From Actinobacteria bacterium Ga0077541 (GTDB lineage Bacteria; Actinomycetota; Thermoleophilia; Miltoncostaeales; Miltoncostaeaceae), in assembly GCA_001464995.1 (NCBI GenBank), contig LNEQ01000215.1, positions 1 to 32,961 of the forward strand: a stretch of 32,961 bases of DNA, written 5' to 3'. This document shows, one piece after another, positions 1 through 7,280 of the stretch; within the stretch, counting starts at the first letter, position 1; the number at the start of each line of letters is the position of its first letter. The position numbers were made by a program, and so were the translations under genes. Below the pieces are notes generated by a model, which was given only the letters and a program-made list of their open reading frames with translations, was not told where the DNA came from and made no database searches.

Positions 1-2081
1 ACCTCGTCGGCGAGCTCGGAGACGGTGCGGCGCAGGGCGACCGGCTCGAAGAGCACGGCGTCGCCCTGGTACTTGAGGAGCTCCTTCACGAGCCAGTCCT
101 CGCTCGCGTACGGGATCTCGACGAGCACCGAACCGTCGGCGAAGCGCTCGCGGGAGTGGTGCTTCTCGAGCATCCAGCGCGCGAGGGCCGGGTTGCACCA
201 GACCGAGGCGCTCTGGGCGACCGTCTCGCCGGGCGCCGGGTGCGCGCCCCAGGGCATGTAGGGCCCCGAGACCGCGATCTCGGGGCGGCGGTCGAAGCGC
301 TCCTCCTGCAGGATGGCGCTCCGGATGCGGTCGAGGCGGAAGGTCCGCTGGCCGTCGGCCCGGCGGCAGAACGCGACGACGTACCAGGCGTCCTGCGTGT
401 TGACGAGCAGGTGGGGCTCGATCATCCGCTTGGTGATCGCGCCGCGCGACTCGGTCCAGTAGTCGATCTCGAGCAGGCGGTCCTCGCGGATCGCCTGACT
501 GACGGCCGCGGCGACGCCGGCGTTGGCGTTCTGGGCGCGTCCCAGCTCCACGGTGGGGAGGCCCTCGCTGCCCATGGCCGCCTCGACCTTGGCCCGCACC
601 GAGCTGAGCGACCCCCCGGCCTCGGTGGGCAGGCGGTCGCCGATGAAGTCGAGCGCCCACAGCAGTGCCTTCGCCTCCAGGGGGGAGAGCCGGGCCGGCC
701 GCGCGAAGCGGTCGCCGTAGGTCTCCTTCTGCACCGCCACCGTGTCGCCCTCGATCTGCGCGTAGAGGGCGTAGCAGCCCCCGCCGAAGTTGATGAGGTT
801 GAGGAGGCCGATGTCGTCCTCGAGCACCTTGCGGTCGAGGTTGAGCGACGCCCGCAGCTCGGAGATGGGGATGTGGGCCTCGGCCGACTCGCCGCAGGCG
901 GCCAGCAGACGCGTCATGAGGGCCAGCAGGCGCGCGAAGCGCTCGGCCGGCACCACGCGCTCGGGGGTCCCCTGGGTGCCACCCGCGCCGCCGGCGGGCG
1001 TCGCCGGGGCGGCCGGAGCGGGCGCGGGGGCCGCGGGGGCGAGGGGGGTCGGCGCACCACCGCCGCCCACCTGGTGGCGTTCGCCGACGAGCTCGAGCGC
1101 GGCGATGACGGCATCGCGCAGCTCGGGCGGCCCGACCACCTCGGCCTCGGCGCCCAGGCCGAGGATCCACGAGACGAGCTCGCGGCGGTTGTTGAAGGCC
1201 GTGGTGTAGACGCCTGCGCCGTCCGCGCCGATGGCCGTCGTGCCGTAACCGCCGAACATCTGCTCCACCCACCACGCGATCGTCGGCGTCAGCGCGATCG
1301 TGGCGGTGTGCTCCACGCCCTCCAGCTGCCAGGGTGCGCGGTCGCGGTAGCGCGAGAGATCGAAGTCCTGCGGTGCCGGGAAGTCGTGCTCGGCGCGGGT
1401 CTTGAAGGTGATCCTCCCCTCGATTCGCGAGAGGCGGAAGATCCGGGTGTCGTCGCGCTCGTGGGAGAAGCCGACCATGTACCAGTTGCCGGCCGAGTAG
1501 AGCAGGCTGTACGGGTCGATCTCGCGCTCGGAGCGCTCGTCGCGGCCGATCGAGTAGTACGTGAAGCGGATCGTCTTGCGCCGGCTGATCGCCGACTCGA
1601 TCTTGGTGAGGTGCGCGGCGACCTCGGGTGAGTAGTCGCCCCCGAGCAGGTTGACCGACACGGTGCGCGCGGCGTGGTCGTCGAGCGGGCTCGGGCGGCC
1701 GAGCGTCAGGTGCTGCAGCGCGAGCCGCAGCGGCTCCGCGTAGGCGAACTGGCCCTCCAGCAGGTAGAGGCAGGTCTGCAGCGCCGAGAGCTCCGCCTGG
1801 TCGAAGTCGAGCTCCGGCAGGTAGTAGTTCTCGGGCGGCAGTGCATACAGGTCGCCCTGGAACGGATCGTCGCCCGGGCGCTCCACCGCCAGCCGCAGGC
1901 CCATCGCCTCGATCTCGGCGCGGTCGGCGTAGAACCGGCGCAGGAACGCCTGCTCGGTCATGCCGCCGTAGCCCTCGACCGCCTCATGGATCTCGTCGGC
2001 CGTCACCGGCCGCTGCTGCGACATCAGGAAGGCGACCAGCGAGAGCTGCCGGACCAGCTTGTCGTCGTCTCTCATGGCCAT
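1..2081 (-). CDS. Double WYL-domain transcriptional regulator (PafB-PafC-like fusion), 3' end cut by window edge
   Basis: One open frame runs from an ATG at 2081 (in-frame ATGs also at 2078 and 2075) through base 1 without a stop, about 693 codons. It holds two copies of the same architecture: a winged-helix segment (starting DDDKLVRQLSLVAFLMSQQ), then a WYL domain with NWYMVGFSHERDD and IFRLSRI; after an Ala/Pro/Gly-rich linker encoded near 970-1060, a second helix-turn-helix and a second WYL domain with AWYVVAFCRRADG and TFRLDRI. WYL proteins are ligand-sensing DNA-binding regulators. In actinobacteria PafB and PafC are usually adjacent separate genes that form a DNA-damage-responsive activator; here the two halves are fused. 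The C-terminal end lies outside the window, as does any proteasome neighbourhood that would support the Paf link. WYL assignment is firm, Paf orthology is inference. Confidence 0.85.
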   Translation of the reverse strand, partial: MAMRDDDKLVRQLSLVAFLMSQQRPVTADEIHEAVEGYGGMTEQAFLRRFYADRAEIEAMGLRLAVERPGDDPFQGDLYALPPENYYLPELDFDQAELSALQTCLYLLEGQFAYAEPLRLALQHLTLGRPSPLDDHAARTVSVNLLGGDYSPEVAAHLTKIESAISRRKTIRFTYYSIGRDERSEREIDPYSLLYSAGNWYMVGFSHERDDTRIFRLSRIEGRITFKTRAEHDFPAPQDFDLSRYRDRAPWQLEGVEHTATIALTPTIAWWVEQMFGGYGTTAIGADGAGVYTTAFNNRRELVSWILGLGAEAEVVGPPELRDAVIAALELVGERHQVGGGGAPTPLAPAAPAPAPAAPATPAGGAGGTQGTPERVVPAERFARLLALMTRLLAACGESAEAHIPISELRASLNLDRKVLEDDIGLLNLINFGGGCYALYAQIEGDTVAVQKETYGDRFARPARLSPLEAKALLWALDFIGDRLPTEAGGSLSSVRAKVEAAMGSEGLPTVELGRAQNANAGVAAAVSQAIREDRLLEIDYWTESRGAITKRMIEPHLLVNTQDAWYVVAFCRRADGQRTFRLDRIRSAILQEERFDRRPEIAVSGPYMPWGAHPAPGETVAQSASVWCNPALARWMLEKHHSRERFADGSVLVEIPYASEDWLVKELLKYQGDAVLFEPVALRRTVSELADE

Positions 2082-2117
2082 GATCGTCTGCGCACAACCC
2101 GTCGTTCGGGGCGCCCG

Positions 2118-2123
2118 ATGATA
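2118..2123 (-). promoter_or_regulatory. Candidate -10 element of the WYL gene
   Basis: On the minus strand the hexamer reads TATCAT, a good TAnnnT -10 match in an otherwise GC-rich spacer. It lies about 36 nt upstream of the ATG at 2081. No convincing -35 is visible. Confidence 0.35.
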
Positions 2124-2217
2124 GCCCAGCCGGCTCCGGCGGGCCGTCCGGACCGGCCCGTCGATGTCGCTCGGAGCGGGGACGGCGCGGGGACGGCGGT
2201 GCCGGTCCGGACGCCGC

Positions 2218-3249
2218 TCACGAGCGGCGCTCCACGGCCGCGGCCGGACGGGCGCGGGCCGCCATCAGATCGCGGTGGGCCGCTCCCGAGAGGATCAGCT
2301 CCAGGGGCACCAGGATCACGGCCGGCACGAGGGCCCACAGGAGCCCCGGCGCCAGGGCGGCGGCGGTCCCGAGGCCGGCGGCCATGCCGAGCAGGATCAC
2401 TCCGAGCTCGGCGCGCGTGACCGAGTCGGGGTCGTCGGGGGTGACGCTGCCGTGGATCGCCAGGGCGGCCGCGAAGCCCGCCGCCGCGATCAGGAACCGG
2501 TCGTCCACCAGCGCCGTCAGCGCGATCGCGCTCACCACGGCGATCGACGCCCACAGCACCGCGTACCGGCGTCCGGCGCCCGCCAGCAGGACGATCGTCG
2601 TCGTCTTGGGGGGGAAGGCGCGGCTGTCGGGGACCCGGTCGAGGTAGTGGTGCATCATCAGCATCGCCACGCAGGACGCGCCGTAGGCGATCCCCGTGAG
2701 CGCCGCGCCCCCCGACAGCTCGCCGCGTTGCAGCACATAGGCCCCGGTCACGCAGCCCCAGATGCAGACGAACGCGATGGCCTCGCCCGTGAACGGGCGA
2801 TACGACGCCCGCAGCGGGGGCAGGGTGTAGAAGACGGCGCCCGCCAGGCCCGCCAGTCCGTAGACCAGAAGCACCCAGCCCCAGGTCATCGCGGCGAGGA
2901 TCCCCACGACCGCGGCGGCCAGTGCGGCGGCCAGGCCGATGGCCGCGAGGGCCCGCGGTCCGAGCAGGCCCGAGGCGATCACCTTGCTGCCTCCGCTGAT
3001 CACCCGCGGCGACGGATCGCGGTCGGTCCCCGAGCGCCAGTCGGCGATCTCGTTCACGCAGTGGGCGACCAGCCCCTGCAGCAGCAGGCCGACCGCCAGG
3101 GCCGCGAGGTAGCCGGGCACGGAGATCTCTCCGCCGTCCCTCCACGCGAGGGCGGTTCCGAGCGTGATCGCGGTGTAGGACCACAGGAGCACCGGGATGA
3201 TCCGGATCTCCAGCCACAGCCCCAGCAGCGCGCGGCGGACGCCGGCCAT
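2218..3249 (-). CDS. UbiA-superfamily prenyltransferase, MenA-like
   Basis: A 343-residue integral membrane protein with about eight or nine hydrophobic segments. The first Asp-rich motif is visible as NEIADWRSGTDRDP, followed by RVISGGSKVIASG, the SGGS pattern common in MenA-type members; the second is YLDRVPDSRAF followed by KTTTIVLL, matching the DxxxD plus Lys-Thr pattern of the family. Such enzymes attach an isoprenoid chain to an aromatic acceptor such as 1,4-dihydroxy-6-naphthoate or 1,4-dihydroxy-2-naphthoate. The presence of mqnE in the same window makes a menaquinone role attractive, but the acceptor cannot be read from sequence. Start ATG 3249 is chosen because it opens on MAGVRRALLGLWLEIRIIP, a typical N-terminus, and a TACGAT hexamer lies 5 nt before it. 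Confidence 0.8.
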   Translation of the reverse strand: MAGVRRALLGLWLEIRIIPVLLWSYTAITLGTALAWRDGGEISVPGYLAALAVGLLLQGLVAHCVNEIADWRSGTDRDPSPRVISGGSKVIASGLLGPRALAAIGLAAALAAAVVGILAAMTWGWVLLVYGLAGLAGAVFYTLPPLRASYRPFTGEAIAFVCIWGCVTGAYVLQRGELSGGAALTGIAYGASCVAMLMMHHYLDRVPDSRAFPPKTTTIVLLAGAGRRYAVLWASIAVVSAIALTALVDDRFLIAAAGFAAALAIHGSVTPDDPDSVTRAELGVILLGMAAGLGTAAALAPGLLWALVPAVILVPLELILSGAAHRDLMAARARPAAAVERRS

Positions 3250-3254
3250 GGGGC

Positions 3255-3260
3255 ATCGTA
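3255..3260 (-). promoter_or_regulatory. Leaderless-type -10 of the UbiA-family gene
   Basis: Minus-strand TACGAT ends 5 nt before the ATG at 3249, so transcription would begin at or next to the start codon. No Shine-Dalgarno sequence is present, which fits leaderless expression. It is back to back with the -10 of the divergent small gene. Confidence 0.5.
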
Positions 3261-3282
3261 TCCCGGTCGCGGGCCGCGCTGG

Positions 3283-3288
3283 TACCCT
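3283..3288 (+). promoter_or_regulatory. Leaderless-type -10 of the 88-residue gene
   Basis: TACCCT followed by a 6-nt spacer and then the ATG at 3295. There is no Shine-Dalgarno sequence. The hexamer-to-start distance is that of a leaderless transcript. Confidence 0.5.
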
Positions 3289-3294
3289 GCCGTC

Positions 3295-3561
3295 ATGTCG
3301 GTCTCACAGCACGTGCACGATGTCCCGTCCGAGGACGTCCTCGCCCAGCTCGTGGGCGCGGCGACGCCGCACTTCGCCTTCCAGGTGCGCGACCGCGTCG
3401 CCCAGTACGCGGCGGCGCTGCCGCCCGACCACCCCCGTCAGGCCGAGCTCGCCGCGCACCTCGAGCGCCTCGACCGGCTCGGGTTCCAGGGAGAGGCCGG
3501 GCGGGTCAGCGCGCCGGATCTGCCTCCGCGGGCGCCGTTGTCGGTGCCCCCGGCCCACTGA
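3295..3561 (+). CDS. Small protein of unknown function (88 aa)
   Basis: I do not recognise a family. The frame encodes an acidic, probably helical protein starting MSVSQHVHDVPSEDVL, with a middle section (FQVRDRVAQYAAALPPDHP, then AELAAHLERLDRLG) that looks like two amphipathic helices and a proline-rich tail. Support for reality is the start: ATG at 3295 sits 6 nt after a TACCCT hexamer, divergent from the prenyltransferase gene. The final 56 bp overlap the 3' end of the convergent Nudix gene, which is unusual in amount and slightly lowers confidence; an antisense frame over the same bases exists but has less protein-like composition. Confidence 0.55.
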   Translation: MSVSQHVHDVPSEDVLAQLVGAATPHFAFQVRDRVAQYAAALPPDHPRQAELAAHLERLDRLGFQGEAGRVSAPDLPPRAPLSVPPAH

Positions 3562-4162
3562 GGGCGAACCGGGTCACCTGGCAGAAGGTGCGCAGGATGC
3601 GCGCGGTCGCCCCCCAGACGTCCTCCCCGGCCAACGGGTAGCGCAGCGAGAGCATCGGCGGGTCGGGCGGCAGCGCGACGTCCGCCGTCAGCAGGTCGTG
3701 GACGCGCACGTCCATGATCCGCGCGACCTCGGCGTCGCTGGGGACCGCCCGCATCTCGCCCTGGAGCACCGCGACGAACGGCCGGATGATGAAGCCCGAG
3801 CTCATGGTGCCGACGTCGTCGAGCTCGCCGACCACCCGCAGGGCGGTGCGCGGGATCCCGACCTCCTCCTCGGTCTCCCGCAGGGCGGCGTCCCGGGCCG
3901 AGCGGTCGCCCGGGTCGATCACCCCGCCCGGGAGCGAGACCTGGCCCGGATGCGAGGGCATCGCCTCGCTGCGCTTGGTCAGCAGCAGGTGGGGTTCTCC
4001 GACGTGGTCGTAGAGCACCACGAGGACCGCCGCCCGGCGGCCGGGGCCGGCGATCTCCCGGGGAGCGCGTCCGCGCAGCACGCCCTCGAGCATGCGTCCG
4101 ATGTCGCCCGCCCCCGGCAGCCGGGCCGGAGGTGGGGGAGGGTTCTCGCCGGTCCGGACCAC
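3506..4162 (-). CDS. Nudix hydrolase, CoA-pyrophosphatase type
   Basis: The Nudix box is intact: GGVIDPGDRSARDAA followed by LRETEEEVGI (G-x5-E-x7-REUxEExGU). Just upstream are LLTKRSEAMPSHPGQVSLPG, matching the extension (LLxxRxxxLxxHxGQxxFPGG) of the CoA-diphosphatase subgroup, which cleaves CoA to 4'-phosphopantetheine and 3',5'-ADP. Size with the chosen start is 218 residues, normal for NudL/YeaB-like proteins. The start chosen is GTG 4162 because TACACT lies exactly 7 nt before it; an upstream frame to 4234 would cross the promoter and the divergent gene. The N-terminus is proline-rich and of low complexity. Family is firm, exact substrate is inferred. Confidence 0.8.
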   Translation of the reverse strand: MVRTGENPPPPPARLPGAGDIGRMLEGVLRGRAPREIAGPGRRAAVLVVLYDHVGEPHLLLTKRSEAMPSHPGQVSLPGGVIDPGDRSARDAALRETEEEVGIPRTALRVVGELDDVGTMSSGFIIRPFVAVLQGEMRAVPSDAEVARIMDVRVHDLLTADVALPPDPPMLSLRYPLAGEDVWGATARILRTFCQVTRFALSGPGAPTTAPAEADPAR

Positions 4163-4169
4163 GGGGGCG

Positions 4170-4175
4170 AGTGTA
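4170..4175 (-). promoter_or_regulatory. Leaderless-type -10 deciding the Nudix start
   Basis: Minus-strand TACACT, a 7-nt spacer CGCCCCC, then GTG at 4162. This spacing places the transcription start on the G of the start codon and is the reason for preferring 4162. Confidence 0.5.
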
Positions 4176-4224
4176 CGCCCGGGGTGCCGGGACGCCGCCG
4201 CGCCGTTCTGCAACAGTGGACCTG

Positions 4225-4929
4225 ATGACCGCATCCACCGCAGACGACGAGGTCGTCGGACGGCTCGTCCGCCGGCTCGAGTCGGCCCGCGACGCCGCCG
4301 CGGGGCTCGCCGGCCGCCCGCCCATCGGGGTGCGGGCCGTCGAGCCCGCCGAGGGGCGCGTCAGCTACCTGGCCGCGTTCGAGGGCCCCGCGTTCCTCTG
4401 TCTCACCGGCGAGATGTCGGCCGAGGTCGACGAGCGGCGCGCCCGCGAGGCGGCGTCGGCGAGCCTGCTGTGGGAGACCGTCGAGATCCTGGTCGACTCC
4501 GCCGCTCTGCGGGAGCTGGCGCGCGCCGTCGGTCGTTTTCTGGCGCTCGGGGGCGAGCCCGCCGAGGTCGCGCGCACCCTGGAGGTGGTGGCCGCGCGGG
4601 CGCTCGAGCTGGCGGCCTGGCGCGATGACCCCGTGCGCGCGCTCGCGTCCCTGCCGGCACTCGACGAGGGCGTCGCCCTCCAGGAGCGCCTGGCCGGCGC
4701 CTTCGCGCGCTTCGTGCGGGCCTCCGAGCCGCTCGTCGCCGTGCAGGAGACGCTCACCCCCGAGGTCGTCGCCGCGCTGCGCGAGGTTGAGGAGGGTGCC
4801 GGCCGCGCCGGCGCGGCCGAGCGCCTGGCCGAGCGCCTCGCGGGCGCGATGCCCGAGTGCGAGGACGGCGCCGACCAGATGATCGCGGCCCACCTCACGC
4901 GCCTGCGCGCCCCGGGCGGGCGGGCGTGA
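4225..4929 (+). CDS. Unknown protein, Ala/Glu/Arg-rich, helical (234 aa)
   Basis: No family recognised. The protein is rich in Ala, Glu, Leu and Arg, with no signal peptide, membrane segment or obvious catalytic motif. A β-like stretch near the start (RVSYLAAFEGPAFLCLTGEM) is followed by long amphipathic helices. The start is ATG 4225; GTG 4216 in frame is an alternative. Its stop overlaps the next gene by 4 bp (GTGA), and that gene overlaps the dehydrogenase likewise, so the three are probably one operon and made in fixed proportion. Composition and coupling suggest a cytoplasmic protein that works with the downstream enzyme, but this is inference from position alone. Confidence 0.6.
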   Translation: MTASTADDEVVGRLVRRLESARDAAAGLAGRPPIGVRAVEPAEGRVSYLAAFEGPAFLCLTGEMSAEVDERRAREAASASLLWETVEILVDSAALRELARAVGRFLALGGEPAEVARTLEVVAARALELAAWRDDPVRALASLPALDEGVALQERLAGAFARFVRASEPLVAVQETLTPEVVAALREVEEGAGRAGAAERLAERLAGAMPECEDGADQMIAAHLTRLRAPGGRA

Positions 4930-5213
4930 GCGGTTACGGCACGGAGGTGTCCTTCCGCCTCGGCCCGGGGACCCTCGACGAGGCCCGCGACATCGCCCGC
5001 CGGCTGGCCGCGGCGGCCCACGGCTGCCGGCGGCACGTGCTGTTCGTGGACGCGGGGGCGGGCGAGTACGGCTGCCTGGCCGAGTGGGACAGCCACGAGG
5101 ATGCCGTGGGCTTCACGCGGCGTCCTGCGACTGCCGAAGAGATCACCGTGCTGGGCGCGCGCCTCGGCAAGGAGCCGCGGATCCGCGTGTACTCGATGGA
5201 GGAGACGGCGTGA
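4926..5213 (+). CDS. Small unknown protein, possible ferredoxin-like α/β fold (95 aa)
   Basis: Starts at GTG 4926, which shares GTGA with the previous stop. The order of elements, a β strand (TEVSFRL), a helix (LDEARDIARRLAAAAHG), a strand (RHVLFVDAG), a strand (YGCLAEWDS) and a helix (EEITVLGARLG), then RIRVYSME, resembles the β-α-β-β-α-β layout of dimeric ferredoxin-like (ABM/Dabb) proteins. The segment CLAEWDSHEDAVGF is like the EWDS..A..F pattern of monooxygenase-like ABM domains. That is a fold guess; no active-site His is obvious. It sits between an unknown protein and an isocitrate-dehydrogenase-like enzyme with 4-bp overlaps on both sides. Confidence 0.65.
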   Translation: MSGYGTEVSFRLGPGTLDEARDIARRLAAAAHGCRRHVLFVDAGAGEYGCLAEWDSHEDAVGFTRRPATAEEITVLGARLGKEPRIRVYSMEETA

Positions 5214-6316
5214 GCGATTCACCGGGACCCACGACCCTCGTCGTGATGGAGGGCGACCAGACCGGCCAGGAGCTGCTCGAGGAGGCCCTGCGGGTGATCG
5301 ACCCGGAGGTGACCGGCCTGCCGCTCGTGATCGAGCGCTACGACCTGTCGCTCGAGAACCGCCGCCGCACCGCCAACCGGGTCGTGTTCGACGCGGCCGA
5401 GGCCACCAAGCACCACGGCTTCGGGCTGAAGGCGGCCACGGTGACCCCGGAGGACGCGGGCGACGTCGGCAGCCCGAACGCCCTCCTGCGCGAGGCGATC
5501 GGCGGCAAGGTGATCATCCGCACCGGCCGGCGCCTGTCGGGTGTCCGGCCCCTCGGCGGCATCCACGCGCCGATCTCGATCGTCCGGATGGCCGTCGACG
5601 ACGCCTACAACGCCCGCGAGTACCGCGAGATGGAGGGCGACGACGAGATCGCCTGGCGCACCGAGCGCATCTCGCGCCGCATCTGCCGCGCCGTCGCCGA
5701 GTTCTCGTTCCAGCAGGCCCGGCGCATGCACGCCACCGTCTTCGGCGGCCCCAAGTGGACCGTCTCGCCGGTCTACGAGGGGATGTTGAAGGAGGAGCTG
5801 GACGCCGCCGCCGCGCGCCACCCCGACGTCCGCTACAAGCCGCTCCTGATCGACGCCCTCTACGCGGCGCTGATCAGCCACTCGGGCGACGCGCTCGTGG
5901 TGCCGGCGCTCAACCGCGACGGCGACTGCCTGTCGGACATGGTGCTCCAGCTCTTCGGCTCGATCGCCGGTGCCGAGTCGCAGCTGCTGGCCTTCGACGA
6001 GGACTTCCGCGCCTCAGCGGTGATGGCCGAGGCCCCCCACGGCACGGCCCCGACCCTCCAGGGCAAGAACGTCGCCAACCCGCTGGCCATGATCCTCGCC
6101 GCCGCCTCGGTGCTGCCCTACATGGGCGGTGTGCACGCGCCGGTCGTGTCGCGCGCGATCTACGAGAGCGCGCTCGAGGCCATCGGCGACGAGGTCCGCA
6201 CCGCCGACCTCGGCGGCCACTGCGGCACCGACGACTTCACCGACGAGGTCATCAAGCGCGTGCGCACCAAGCTCGACGTCTGGTCGGCCCTCGGGGAGAG
6301 CGCCCTCCGCTTCTGA
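5210..6316 (+). CDS. Isocitrate/isopropylmalate dehydrogenase family enzyme, isocitrate-like substrate motif
   Basis: 368 residues from GTG 5210 (GTGA overlap with the previous gene). Family landmarks are all present: N-terminal VVMEGDQTGQEL in place of the usual GDGIGPE; substrate motif SPNALLR at residues 88-94, matching the SxNxxxR loop of isocitrate dehydrogenases; further arginines at 104-108 and 113; catalytic Lys182 in GGPKW; metal-binding Asp215 (LLIDALYAAL), Asp239 and Asp243 (DGDCLSDM); and the NAD(P)-site motif EAPHGTAPTLQGKNVANP at 274-291. The enzyme should oxidatively decarboxylate a 2-hydroxy acid such as isocitrate in the cytoplasm. It is divergent at the first loop and between residues 110 and 150, so a variant substrate is possible. 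Placement behind two coupled unknown genes is unusual. Confidence 0.75.
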   Translation: MSDSPGPTTLVVMEGDQTGQELLEEALRVIDPEVTGLPLVIERYDLSLENRRRTANRVVFDAAEATKHHGFGLKAATVTPEDAGDVGSPNALLREAIGGKVIIRTGRRLSGVRPLGGIHAPISIVRMAVDDAYNAREYREMEGDDEIAWRTERISRRICRAVAEFSFQQARRMHATVFGGPKWTVSPVYEGMLKEELDAAAARHPDVRYKPLLIDALYAALISHSGDALVVPALNRDGDCLSDMVLQLFGSIAGAESQLLAFDEDFRASAVMAEAPHGTAPTLQGKNVANPLAMILAAASVLPYMGGVHAPVVSRAIYESALEAIGDEVRTADLGGHCGTDDFTDEVIKRVRTKLDVWSALGESALRF

Positions 6317-6337
6317 GCGGGAGGCGTCCGCCGCCCG

Positions 6338-6433
6338 CTATCGACCGCGGCGGTTCCGGGAGACGATCAGCCCGATGATCAGGGCGAAGAGCAGGATCAC
6401 CACGACGAACGGTATGGCGAAGGAGGCGCTCAC
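6338..6433 (-). CDS. 31-residue single-pass membrane peptide
   Basis: GTG at 6433 overlaps the stop of the MarR-like gene by 4 bp (GTGA). The product begins SASFAIPFVVVILLFALI, continues IGLIVSRNRRGR and stops at 6338: one transmembrane helix of about 22 residues with a short positively charged tail, so the C-terminus should face the cytoplasm. A longer frame reading up to 6676 exists but is antisense-like upstream of the GTG. The precise coupling and the clean hydrophobic/basic pattern support a real gene. Function is unknown; tiny membrane peptides of this kind often act on a partner protein. Confidence 0.55.
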   Translation of the reverse strand: MSASFAIPFVVVILLFALIIGLIVSRNRRGR

Positions 6434-6867
6434 GCGTCCTCGTCGGTGGGGCCCTCCGCGAGGAAGGCCAGCAGGTCCTCGACCGTGAAGCGGCCGCTCT
6501 GCATCGAGGCGACCAGCCCGTAGACCGTCGCGGTGTGCGGGCGCTCGACCACGTAGGCCCGCATCGCCTCGTTGGCCTCCGACTCGATCGCGGCCGCCGC
6601 CTCGACTCCGTCGTCGGTCACCGCGACGCCGCTGCCCCGGGTGGCCGCGAGACCCGCGGACACGAGGCGCTGGCACACGACGGCGATCTCCTCGGGGTCG
6701 GCTCCGAAGCCCTCGGCGAGCGCGGTAACCGGGTGCGGGCCGGGTGCGGCGACCAGCTCCCGCAGCACCAGGTACGAGCCCGACGAGAGCCCGGCCGCGG
6801 TCACGGTCTGGTCCAGCACCCCGCCGAGCTCGGCCAGCAGCTGGAGGTCGTCCTCGTCGCGCAGCAC
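6430..6867 (-). CDS. MarR-like winged-helix protein
   Basis: 145 residues starting GTG 6867. The N-terminal helix (DDLQLLAELGGVLDQTVTAAG), then SSGSYLVLRELVAAPGPHPV and TALAEGFGADPEEIAVVCQRL with the recognition-helix-like part, followed by a wing (GSGVAVTDDGVEAAAAI), follow the MarR order, where LTxxG is replaced by VTDDG. The C-terminal helices carry the dimer region. The DNA-binding helix is not strongly basic, so it may be a weak or degenerate DNA binder. It lies 10 bp after an unknown gene and is coupled to the 31-residue membrane peptide, forming one minus-strand unit. Confidence 0.6.
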   Translation of the reverse strand: MLRDEDDLQLLAELGGVLDQTVTAAGLSSGSYLVLRELVAAPGPHPVTALAEGFGADPEEIAVVCQRLVSAGLAATRGSGVAVTDDGVEAAAAIESEANEAMRAYVVERPHTATVYGLVASMQSGRFTVEDLLAFLAEGPTDEDA

Positions 6868-6877
6868 CGGCGCCGGC

Positions 6878-7204
6878 CTACGGTCCGTAGCGGTGCGGCG
6901 GTGCGGGGCGGGTGACGCTGCGGGCGGCGCCGCCCCAGGTGCGACCCGTGATGCCGCGGTCGTCGAGGATCTTGAGGGCCGAGCGGACCACTCCGGCCCG
7001 GGCGCCGTGGCCCTGCGTGTTGGCCACGGTGATCTCGAAGTCGTGGTCGGCCTCCCGCCGCACCGGGCGCGCGTTGGCGCGCGCCAGCGAGACGCGGGCC
7101 TCCGAGAGCTTGCGGGCGTCGTCGAGGGTGACGAACACCTCGAAGAACGACCAGTCGGACGCCTGCTCGGCGAGCAGGTCGTCGAATGCCGCGGTGTGGC
7201 TCAT
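6878..7204 (-). CDS. Unknown protein (108 aa)
   Basis: Not recognised. Starts at ATG 7204 with GGAGGG ending 6 nt before it. The protein has a well-ordered first 85 residues (DDLLAEQASDWSFFEVFVTL, then DDARKLSEARVSLARANARP and HDFEITVANTQGHGARAG) and a short basic, proline-containing tail. No signal peptide or membrane helix is visible. It is the first gene of a unit with the MarR-like protein and the small membrane peptide. Confidence 0.6.
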   Translation of the reverse strand: MSHTAAFDDLLAEQASDWSFFEVFVTLDDARKLSEARVSLARANARPVRREADHDFEITVANTQGHGARAGVVRSALKILDDRGITGRTWGGAARSVTRPAPPHRYGP

Positions 7205-7237
7205 GCGTGCCCTCCCTGTCGTCCTGCGCGAGATGGT

Positions 7238-7254
7238 CCCGCCATGACGGCGGG
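7238..7254 (-). terminator. Hairpin after the DUF1802 gene
   Basis: CCCGCC (7238-7243), loop of 5, GGCGGG (7249-7254): a perfect 6-bp GC stem in the gap between the DUF1802 stop and the next minus-strand start. No T-tract follows, as is common for such GC-rich genomes. Confidence 0.4.
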
Positions 7255-7280
7255 GCGCCGGCCGAGGGTCCCGGCCGTCG

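Noticed and set aside
156-1631. A 491-codon plus-strand frame
   Set aside because: Antisense to the WYL regulator, same codon register, no family motif, composition typical of a shadow frame.
6338-6676. The 112-codon minus-strand frame that includes the small membrane peptide
   Set aside because: The first 80 codons overlap the MarR-like gene out of frame and are low-complexity basic; only the last 31 codons after GTG 6433 look like a protein.
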